Shown one piece after another: positions 33,000 through 41,775 of a stretch of 64,000 nucleotides of DNA. The notes under the pieces were generated by a model. The model saw only the letters and a list, made by a program, of their open reading frames with translations, searched no databases and was not told the DNA's origin. Numbering within the stretch: the first letter of the stretch is position 1; the number at the start of each line of letters is the position of its first letter. Made by a program: the position numbers and the translations under genes. Location: positions 98,711,281 through 98,775,280 of the forward strand of contig CM060898.1 of assembly GCA_030762935.1 (NCBI GenBank), in the 5' to 3' direction. This DNA comes from Hymenopus coronatus. Its lineage: Eukaryota > Arthropoda > Insecta > Mantodea > Hymenopodidae.

Positions 33000-33530
33000 G
33001 CCTCATTATTACTTTCTCTATATGTACTATACTCATAGTATATAGAGAAGGTATTGTAATGCACCCAAAAATGTGATACCGAGATTTCACTGGAAATACA
33101 TGTTTTGAGGCCCCCTGAATCCAAAAAAATGCATTTTTAGAAAAATGTGTGTGTGTGGTCGCCCTCCGTGGTGTAATGGTTACCATGCTAACTTCATATA
33201 CCCAAGGTTGCGGGTTCAAACCCAGCGGAGGACGATGGATTTTTTCGGGTGTAAAAATCCTTAGCATGGCTTCCTTCGGAAGGGAAGTAAAGCCGTTGGT
33301 CCCGCGTCATAAATTTACGGCATGTAAAAGAACCTCAAGCCTGAAAGAGAGGCCTCTGAGCAAAATTAAGCGTGCACGCATGTGTGCGTGCATGCATGTG
33401 TGCGTGCGCATGTGTGTGTGGGGGGCAGCATAGCTATAAAATGAAAAATTCGTTAAATACCAAACTTGGTATTTAAGTATAGTATCTTCCAAGGATGCAA
33501 CACAAAGATTTTCAAAAAAATCCCCTGTGG
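33000..33530 (+). repeat. Repeat A fragment carrying a SINE
   Basis: It opens with 'attactttctctatatgtac' and a palindromic 'ctatactcatagtatatagag', runs to its GT tract at 33147, and resumes after the SINE with a GT/GC tract, 'cagcatagctataaaatg' and 'accaaacttggtattt'. It stops at 33525, where LINE-2 begins. Confidence 0.75.
33157..33372 (+). mobile_element. SINE A, reference full-length copy
   Basis: Head: 'gtggtgtaatggttaccatg' (A box) and 'gcgggttcaaacccag' (B box). Core: 'aaaaatccttagcatggcttc', 'gaagggaagtaaagccgttggt', 'aaaagaacctcaagcctg', 'gcctctgagcaaaattaagc'. It is inserted in the GT microsatellite of repeat A. The head resembles a tRNA but lacks a closed acceptor stem, so I do not call it a tRNA gene. 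Confidence 0.88.
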
Positions 33531-33589
33531 AGGGATTGTGTAGTGGTAATTGGTGACTCAAATGGTAATTCTGAACATATAAATAACAT

Positions 33590-33847
33590 AAATATTAATA
33601 TAAAAATAATAGTTGCAACAAATCTTCACTTATCTTTTGGAGTCCTTGCCTGGACTAGTTTCGCAACGATTTCATTGCATTATCAACATATCCTTTTGGT
33701 CTCTTTTTTTTTTTTTTTTTAAAAAAAAACATCGTTGCGAAACTAGTTCAGGCAAGGATTCCAAAAGATAAGTGAAGATTTGTTGCAACTATTATTTTTA
33801 TATTAATATTTGTGTTATTCTTCACTGTTACTAGCTTCTTTTTACAT
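33590..33847. mobile_element. PLE-A foldback 2
   Basis: A 258-base inverted repeat of the Penelope-A terminus with a T/A-rich loop near 33703-33730. The flanks are the 13-base duplication ATATAAATAACAT (33577-33589, 33848-33860). Here the right arm carries the ~50-base tail ending 'ctagcttctttttacat'. Excision rejoins the LINE-2 ORF1 frame (EHINN|ILKN). Confidence 0.9.
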
Positions 33848-34940
33848 ATATAAATAACATCTTGAAAAACTACTGCCAGAACTATCAAATGCAACTATAA
33901 TTACTGTTAACCTGCCCATAAGACATGACATGTATAAAACTTATGCAATTCATAGAGAAGTTAGTAAAATCAATATAAGTCTAACTGAACTTTGCAAAGA
34001 GTTTAACAGTTTAAAATTAATCAAGGTTTCAAATGCATCTAGAAACTTGTACACCAGACATGGTATATGCATTTCAACAAGCATGGCAAAAGAATCCTGG
34101 GTGAAACCATTTATAAAGCTTCTTTAAATGCTGTTAAGGAGACCAAGATTGGTAAAGGAAGAGTAAATGTACTAATTTACTGATAATTTGAAGCCCCTTT
34201 CATTCCGCCTTTCTGACACATTCTGATAAAGATTACCTGATATTGCAACTCAATATTCAATCCCTCAGAAATAAAATTAATGAACACACATTATTTATTG
34301 AACAATTGAACTGCTGTATTCTCAGCTTAAATGAACACTGGCTAGATAGTAATATGTTAAAACTTTGTATACTCACAGGGTATGTAATAGCTAGTTCCTT
34401 CTATCGAAGTAACAATAACAAACTGCCACATGGTGGAGTTGCAATTATGATTAAACAGAACTTAATCCTAGAATACATTATAATAGATATTATTCATTTC
34501 TTTGAAGCTGCTGTTATGCATGGCTTCTGTATATTGTGTCCTGTCATGCAATGAAGATGAGCTTATTACCAGGTTAGAGCAATTGATACGATTCTTACAT
34601 AAATTTAAAAACATACAGTATATACATTAGGAGATATTAGTATAGATATAATAATCCAGAATAATACAGTTAATAAGCTAATTAACTCTTTAAAATCCTT
34701 TAATTATTCCCATTTAAGTGACAAACCCACCAGATTCAATGCCTGCCTTGATAATAAATAGGTAATGTGCATCTCACACACAAGTTAAACATAGGATAAC
34801 ACAATATTGCTTCTCAGACCATGATTGCTTATGGATGAAGTTAGACATTAACAACTCAGTTCAGACCCCAAATATAGACAAAAAAAAAAAACTGATTAAC
34901 AATACTAATAAATAAATAATTAATAATAAATAAATAATAA

Positions 34941-34997
34941 GTGGTGGTGGTGGCAGTGGTGGTGACGGTTGCAGTGGCAGCGGCGGTGGCGGTGGTA
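34941..34997 (+). repeat. GGT/GGC triplet repeat
   Basis: Imperfect G-rich triplets ('gtggtggtggtggcagtggt') in otherwise AT-rich LINE-2 sequence. Confidence 0.85.
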
Positions 34998-35302
34998 ATA
35001 GGTTCAAAAATACATTAAGTGGCTTGAACTGGGACAGCACAAGCAATTCTCCAGATATTTTGAAAATAACTCTTTAGAAGCACCTCTCAATTTGACTTTA
35101 GACCTAATCTCTCTACAGTAAAAGCTATTGAAAACATAGCAGGTCATATCTATAAGTGCTTTGAGAAAAAAATTCCAGTCAGCATAACCCTGCTAGATAT
35201 AAGAAAAGCGTTCAACACATTAACACATCTAATTTTGATTAAAAGATTGAAGCAGTATAAATTATCTGAAATTTTTATTAATCTAATAAAGTAATTCTTA
35301 GA

Positions 35303-36668
35303 AAACTGACTTGTTTTAATCAAAATCATTAGCCCCATTTTTGAGAAAAACAAAATTTTAAAAAATGTTTCCATGTAAAGCATAGTTTGGTGTCAGGGGA
35401 TTTTCTTGAAAAGCTTTGTATCACATCCTTGGAAGATACCAAGTTTGGTATTTAACAGTCCTTTTGTTTTTGAGCTATGCTGTTCACATGCATGCATTGA
35501 GATGGATTGTCGCCCAGGTGAATAAGCGCATTGCTTATATTTTTAATTGATTAAATTGTTTAGATTAATTAGTAAGTGAGATATGTATTTATTGTATATT
35601 GGATGTTCAGAGAGATTGTTCCTGGAAAGCATTTCTAAAATTCTAACTTCAACCCGAGAGTTCTCAAGCGACGAATTCAGTTGTTTATGCTATTTCTTTG
35701 TATATTGCAAGAGGGGAAAAACGCTATTATGTAGTCACGTCTCCGAAAGAGAAAGTGGATGTGACATATAAACAGGGGAACCACGAGGAAATTTAGGTCA
35801 AGAATCACGTGAAAGACGCATTGACCAATTAGAATTAATCACGTCACGGTAGAAGCGCACCACAAGCTACTTTCGGCGCCAAAAATGGGCCAATGAGATT
35901 ACAAGTTGAGAGTTTTGCGCGTGGGTAGAATTTGCTATAAATGTAGAGTATTCGCCCTAATTTTCAAGCACTTGGAATGTCACACAAAGCCTGTGACGCT
36001 CGAAGCAAGAAACTGCGCAAGTATAGTCAAGTTATTAGTGTTTCACGTAGTTGAAACGTAATGTTACGCATAGCCTGCGACGCCGGAAACAAGGAAGCCA
36101 CGGCAGAAAGTTAAAGTGTCTACAATTATTCTGCACGTAACAGTTACACTCGTCGCCGCGTAAATTTTAGTTACCTTTGTGCGCGTTACGCCCTTGGTCG
36201 AGGGAAATAATCGGAACACAATTGCGCCAGGAACTTTCTCGGGAACGCTTGTAAAAGGAAATAAACCTTTGACTGAACGAAACGTGCCGATGCTTATTTT
36301 AGTTAATTTCCCGTACCATCTCCTTGAGATCACCGACACTCAATACTTGAGCTAGATATAAAGAGTTCTCAATTGCTCGTCGCTGAGTCCACCAATAGCC
36401 GAGGAGTGTCGAGAATAGACTCCAGCACTGCAACGCCAGAGAGAGGACCAGTCGTCGCTGCGCAGCCCAGCACCTAAAGGTACGTCTCCCAGATTTCCAC
36501 CAGCCTCAGCATGCGCACACACAAATAAACAGACCTTTTTCTGAAAATGCTTTTTTGGGATTCAGAGGGTCTTAAAACATGTATTTCCAGTGAAATCTTG
36601 GTATCAAATTTTTGGGTGGAATACAACACTTCCTCTATAAACTATGTACATAGTAGTGTAGAGAAAGT
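35303..36668 (-). repeat. Repeat A, minus copy split by a solo LTR
   Basis: Left piece 35303-35497: 'ttttaatcaaaatcattagc', 'ataccaagtttggtatttaa', 'gagctatgctgttcac'. Right piece 36513-36668: 'agacctttttctgaaaatgc', 'ggtatcaaatttttgggtgg', 'gtgtagagaaagta'. The pieces are contiguous in the family once the LTR is removed. Confidence 0.8.
35498..36508 (+). mobile_element. Solo LTR of an LTR retrotransposon
   Basis: A 1011-base block with termini TGAG...CTCA, flanked by the 4-base duplication GCAT (35494-35497, 36509-36512). It is clearly more GC- and CpG-rich than its surroundings. A TATA-like 'gctataaatg' lies at about 35935 and an AATAAA at about 36261, in plus orientation. There is no internal coding region, so it is the product of LTR-LTR recombination. 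The length and 4-base duplication suit a Ty3/gypsy-type element, but the class is not proven. Confidence 0.75.
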
Positions 36669-38044
36669 AATACACACAATGTGTTGCTAGCCCAGAGGGA
36701 TATGATTGTGGGATTTCCACTACTTGTAGAAGTCATAGAAAAGCTGGGTTTGGACACCATTCCCCATCATATACAAAACTACCAGAACAGCTGTATAGCC
36801 CACCTTCAATGAATGTCATCTCAAAGAATTCCAAGAGCATGCTTTATTACCACTTTCAAGGCAAAAGATTGCTGAGACATCCCAAAAAACTGCTCAAAGG
36901 AAAATTCCTCTTTCAGATCAATACAGTTCACATGGTCTAATACTTGCAGGATGATGAGGAATAAAACTATAATATTTTACCATACTGTATTATTTCGTGT
37001 GGCATCTATTATGCATCTTATGGGATTCTTTAATTTTTTTCCACAGGTTCATTAAAATACAAAGCTATAGACATTCATAGTGCCTTGGATTTGAAGGATT
37101 ATTGATTATCCTAAGGAACATTTCTGTACATTGAAAACCTTCCTTCCGCTTCAACTGGTGTTCCTGGGTGCATAGTTGAAATAGGCAGTGTCTCATAGCA
37201 AAAGTATGCAGCAAATATATCAAGTACATTACATTTTCACCTTATGGAACTTCATACATTTTACACTTTGTCTGGTAACCAATGTTCTTATACAACAGAT
37301 TTTTAACTTTGTTACTTGATCTTGACTAATGGTTTTGCACAATGTTCCAAATGCTAATCAACCCTTTGTATCCTCTCAAGAATTGAGTGCATATTTTGTC
37401 TGTTTTTTCTAGCCACATTATTGATGTTGTTTGAATAGAAAATTTACTACTAATTCATGTCAAACTTCTCAAGTCAGTATCAACCAGTAAATCCTCATAA
37501 ATTGCTGTTGCTATTTTCCTATCAAAAATGCCAATAACTGATTTTATTTCTGCAAAATAATCGGAATAATGTGACAAAACCCAAGTCAGAATGATGCAGC
37601 TAGAGGTAGCATAATGTGACCTAAATTACATCAACTCATAGTTATGGAATTGAGAGACAATGTTGAAAAAGTCTATTATAAAGAAAATATACAATAAAGC
37701 AATGCTATTCTGTTCACCTTGAGGCAAAACAAATTTACATTTGCATACTGCATTTTATGCAATATTTCAGAAAAAAGATGATATTTCATAAATTTCCAAG
37801 TCCCATTCATTAATAACAAAAGCTCATTTACAATACACAAACAATTGTTCTATAATGTCTGCAACCAAGTGCATGTAGCTTAATTTCTAGTAAAACATGT
37901 ATTATAACATTACATGAATAGAACTCTCACTCCTTATAAACATAATATAATATAGGCATAAGTGTAGTGAAGTTGTAGTGACTAGATAAAGTTGTGTAAC
38001 ATATTAGATTTTTCTGTTATGTTGTATTCTTTTTTCATTTACAG

Positions 38045-38214
38045 ATTTTGAACCACTAACTCCTGTTAATCCTAAAATTCCTCGACCATTCTGGCGGCAA
38101 TTGCACACTGCCAGTTTAAAAAAGAAAGGAAAAAAGCAGCAAGAAATTCAAAACTATATAATGCAGGATGGAAGAAGCTCCACAACACTATCAACAGTGC
38201 ATATTAATCGATGA
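38045..38214 (+). CDS. PPP1R42: PPP1R42, exon 7 (stop)
   Basis: The acceptor tttcatttacag ends at 38044. It completes the split codon and encodes DFEPLTPVNPKIPRPFWRQL, then HTASLKKKGKKQQEIQNYIM and STVHINR with stop TGA at 38212-38214. A basic KKKGKK patch lies near the C-terminus. I do not see a canonical RVxF phosphatase-binding motif in the seven exons, so the PP1 contact would have to use the LRR face or a degenerate motif. The total protein is 366 residues with no internal stop. Confidence 0.85.
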
Positions 38215-38854
38215 ACACTACACTAAACTTGTTGTTATAGGATGCTCACTGATGTGTTTCAGTAATTTTTTGTGTAATAATGGTTGTAACTAAAAATTAT
38301 CAGTCATGTATTTGTAGTAATGTTTCTATTTTTACATTCTCTATTGCTTACCTATATTAAGTAGAGGAAGTATTTGCTGAAATGCTCAATTGGGGTTTTC
38401 TAAATAAACAAACAAAAATCAGAAAAGGTTATTGATTGAATTTTATATAATTGTGAATTACTATGAAATCTTAAAAATTAGACAGAGACTTCTACAGGAA
38501 ATATATACAATTTGTATCAAATAACCTTATTTTTGGTATTAGATGTTTCTGAAACATCCATGTTTAAATATTCCATTCTGAGGGTCATCTGCAGACATGG
38601 TTCAAAGTTTATGAGTTACTTTTCTCCCATTTCTTTTTCCATTGCAACAGCTTGGTAGCAAAAATAAACATCTAAATACTGCTTCCACGTGTTGTAAGTG
38701 CATCCTACTTAATTTGAATCATTCCTATGATAAAAAAAATTATATATAAATAAGGTAAGATAGGTAGAAGAATCACTTTTTATATGAGTATTGTGTGAAT
38801 TTGTTATTTATAGAGAGCCCTCATGCGAATGTTAAGCATCAGACTTTCTTACTT
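38215..38854. other. PPP1R42 3' flank
   Basis: An AATAAA lies at 38403-38408, about 190 bases after the stop, and could be the polyadenylation signal. Nothing else is recognised before the next repeat A copy. Confidence 0.4.
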
Positions 38855-39695
38855 TTTCAACTTTTTTGTACAATATATATAGCAGGTTGAAAAAATTGAT
38901 AATATTTCACTGAGAATATATATTTTGAGGAGCCTAAATTTATAATAAACAAAAAGTTTTGGGAAAAAGGTCCTTATGTGTATTTGTGAACAGCATAATT
39001 TAAAAATAAAAGTTGGTTATGAACCAAACTTGATATTTAAGTTCAGTCTCTTCCAAGGATGCAACACGATGATGCTCAGGAAAAGCCCCTTCTCCCATTA
39101 CTGCCCTTTATTATCCTTTACATGGACGATTTTTCAAAATGTTTGACTTTCTCAAAAATGGTATAATAATTTTAATTAAAATGCCATATGTAAGATATTT
39201 ACATAACAAATAAAATGTATATCTTTAATTTTCTGGGAATAGTCTCTGAAGCCCTCTTCATTGTAGGTGACTTTTGCATAACTGGTAAATCCAAGAGATA
39301 AGACTAAAGTCTTACTGCACAAAAAATGTAGATATCGTTAAAACTGCAATTTATGTCAAACACATTTCTTTCATTGAGATACTCCCTGTTTTTGGTTTAA
39401 GTTTTCGGATACTTATCTTTTCTCAAATGAGAATTTGTCATTTTTTCCAATCCTGGTCATGCAAATACAAGAAATGTCCAAGGCCATCACATAATGTCAA
39501 GCTCTGAAAGGATCTATTGCTTTAGCCTGGTGTACTCCCTTATTCCCTTGAACTTATAAGAAAATATGAAATAAAACCGTTTCTGTTAACACTTATCTTG
39601 AGAGCATGAAATAGTAAAACAATAAGTTTTTGTGGGAATAGTTTGTTGCAGAATAGGACAAAAAAGTAATGTGAATGTAACACATCAGAGTTTTC
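38855..39695 (+). repeat. Repeat A, full-length copy
   Basis: Complete in family order from 'cttactttttcaac' to 'gtgaatgtaacacatcagag' (about 0.84 kb). It is more diverged than the array copies. Confidence 0.8.
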
Positions 39696-40047
39696 AATCC
39701 TGGTAAGAGTAGCATGAGAACATAAATTTTCGTAAGTATACCTTACAGAAGACATCAACTTTATCACTACTATAAATGAGGAGTATCATTGCAAACTATA
39801 TTATGTCCAAAAAGGAAAATTTTACAGGAATAGCCAAAACTGAATTACCTTAAAACTAACCTTAAAAGCATTTCAAAACCAACAGTCACAAATCTTGTCT
39901 TTACATGTCTCAAATGGAATTGTATTACAAGCAAATATTTGTTCCAAATTTATGCCTAAGAGAGAGAATTAATATTGAGTCTAATATGAATTGTTACTGT
40001 CACAACATTTATTGCACATAAGAAAGCAACAACTTTAAATTTAAATA

Positions 40048-40314
40048 CATTCTCGCCGTGATTTACACGAAGATGAACTAAACCACCTACAAGATTTTCA
40101 AGATACAATTATAGGCATGCACCAAATGTCTGCAGTTGCCCAAAAGGTAAATTTAACTTTTAATCTAAATCCATGCACATGGTATAGCAAAAGAAAGGCC
40201 AGAGTACAAGCAAACGAATACCTATACCTCGTAATCGAAATTCAGAGCGAGCAGCAAAACCTACAAACATCAATAGTAAAACATGGTACAGATACTCGTG
40301 AATGGATAGCATAA
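40048..40314 (+). CDS. Unrecognised protein-like open frame
   Basis: The frame reads RRDLHEDELNHLQDFQDTII, then GMHQMSAVAQKVNLTFNLNP, then ARVQANEYLYLVIEIQSEQQ and HGTDTREWIA with a stop. Its composition is protein-like and unlike the surrounding AT-rich noise. There is no clear start, and a 'gt' after 'caaaag' at 40147 could be a donor. It may be a mobile-element fragment or a stray exon. I do not recognise the family. Confidence 0.25.
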   Translation, partial: HSRRDLHEDELNHLQDFQDTIIGMHQMSAVAQKVNLTFNLNPCTWYSKRKARVQANEYLYLVIEIQSEQQNLQTSIVKHGTDTREWIA

Positions 40315-40456
40315 GTTTCATTCATGTTTATCTTTGACTAGTAACATTTTACTGCATTAAAAATGTGTTTCTTGTAAAAAAAAATTGCTGCTTTTAGTAA
40401 CTATAAATAAGAAATGTGCTTAACTCTAGAAACAACCTTCTAATATTTGGAAGATA

Positions 40457-41773
40457 CGAGGTACGTCCAGAAAGTACGTCAATTTATCTCCGCTGCAGCG
40501 CTGCGATCGCAGTTCCGCACATGCGCGGTAGACGCTCTGTATCAAGGAGAAGAAACGTGCGCCATTTTGAGATCGCTGTCAGCCACATACGCTTTGTTGT
40601 GCTTGTTTACAATGTCGGTGTTGATTGAAAATCCAACCGCTTGTGAAATCAGATCTGTGATTCGCTTTCTGAATGCTAGGAAAGTGGAACCAATTGAAAT
40701 TTATCGGCAAATTTGCGAAGTTTACGGACAAAATGCGATGAGTGATTCAATGGTGAGAAGATGGGTCCGACAGTTCAATGAAGGACGTAGTGAAGTGCAC
40801 AATGAAGAACGAAGTGGGCATCCATCTTTGGTTACAGAAGAACTGGTTCACACGATTGATGACAAGATCCAGGAAAACCGCAAGTTTTCAATTAGTGCTC
40901 TCGCTATGGAATTTCCCCAAAGCTCACGATCACTAATTCATGAAATTGTTACTGAAAAACTAAAATTTTGTAAACTTTGCTCACGTTGGGTACCAAAGAT
41001 TCTTACTGAGCAGCACAAAACAAAACGGATGGGTAGTGCACTTCAATTTTTAACCCATTATGATGAAGACAGCAAAGAATTTCTGACACAGGTAGTCACA
41101 GGAGATGAGACTTGGGTTTCTTACGACACCCCTGAAAGTGGCAATCAATGGAATTGAGGCACACTTCATCCCCAGCAAAGGTTAAGCCGAAACAAATCTT
41201 GACACCTCCAAAAATGATGTGCACAGTGTTCTGGGACTGGAAAGGCATCTTACTCATTGCTTTCTTACGGTCAAACAAACAAAGCAAATGTTTATTGCGA
41301 GACACTTAGGAAATTGCGCCATGCAATACAGAATAAGCGCCGAGGATTGTTGTCAAAAGGTGTTGTTTTTCTTCACAACAATGCATGACCACACACTGCA
41401 AATGTGACGAAAAATCTCCTACAGGGATTTGGCTGGGATGTGTTTGACCATCCTCCGTACAGCCCTGACCTCGCTCCTAGCGACTTTCATCTGTTCTTAC
41501 ATCTCAAGTCTTTCCTTGGCAGTCAACACTTCAACAATGACGAAGAGCTGAAAGAAAATGTTTCCAACTTTTTGAAGACACAGGCAGCAAACTTCTATGA
41601 AGAAGGTATACAGAAACTTGTGCCAGGCTATGACAAATGCCTGCACAATTTCGGCAGTTATGTGGAAAAGTAGTTTTAAGAGTTGTAGAATTTTGTGCAA
41701 TAAATAATTATTCTGTATCTGTACACAATTTAATATTATTATCAAATGGAACTTACTTTCTGGACGTAGCTCG
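40457..41773 (+). mobile_element. mariner transposon with intact ends
   Basis: Terminal inverted repeats: left 'cgaggtacgtccagaaagta', right (reverse complement) 'cgagctacgtccagaaagta'. TA target duplications lie at 40455-40456 and 41774-41775. The length of 1317 bases is typical for mariner. Confidence 0.92.
40612..41673 (+). pseudogene. mariner transposase (DD34D), broken
   Basis: Cut-and-paste transposase: N-terminal HTH region starting MSVLIENPTACEIRSVIRFL, then MVRRWVRQFNEGRSEVHNEE and RSGHPSLV, then the catalytic domain. The first Asp is intact in VTGDETWVSYDTP (41104). The second is Asn: LHNNA where LHDNA is expected (41377-41379). The third is intact in YSPDLAPSDFH (41482), giving the 34-residue spacing of mariner. 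A frameshift at about 41155, another near 41270, and a TGA at 41386-41388 (a likely CGA to TGA change in 'NARPH') also break it. The C-terminus YEEGIQKLVPGYDKCL is complete. Confidence 0.92.
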
Positions 41774-41775
41774 TA

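Larger units (their letters stand above)
33531..35290 (+). pseudogene. LINE-2, CR1-like non-LTR retrotransposon, degenerate
   Basis: ORF1 part: GDSNGNSEHINN, then after the foldback ILKNYCQN, RHDMYKTYAI and LYTRHGICIS (to 34127), resembling the SGNH-esterase-like ORF1 seen in CR1/L2-type LINEs. Endonuclease part at 34243-34830: LNIQSLRNKI, LNEHWLDSN, HGGVAIMIK, a decayed GDISID, and FSDHDCLW, the order of an apurinic-type endonuclease with its SDH end. RT part at 35080-35280: QFDFRPNLSTVKAIENI and LLDIRKAFNTLTHL, with KAFD changed to KAFN. Sequence between endonuclease and RT is deleted. Inactive. Confidence 0.75.
32687..38044 (+). other. PPP1R42 intron 6
   Basis: This 5.4 kb intron contains two repeat A copies, a SINE, a CR1-like LINE carrying a Penelope foldback, and a solo LTR, all listed separately. 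The part at 36670-38030 has a faint degenerate coding look at 36700-36960 (+), which I cannot assign. Confidence 0.7.

Noticed and set aside
33157..33245. tRNA gene
   Set aside because: A and B boxes are good, but the acceptor stem does not close, and the same head is followed by a fixed non-tRNA body in other copies. It is a SINE.
34861..35046. Proline-rich minus-strand open frame
   Set aside because: Produced by the GGT/GGC triplet repeat inside LINE-2.
36700..36960. piggyBac-like coding remnant
   Set aside because: A few words of protein-like text (GFPLLVEVIEKLGLDTIP) hinted at a transposase, but order and motifs could not be matched.
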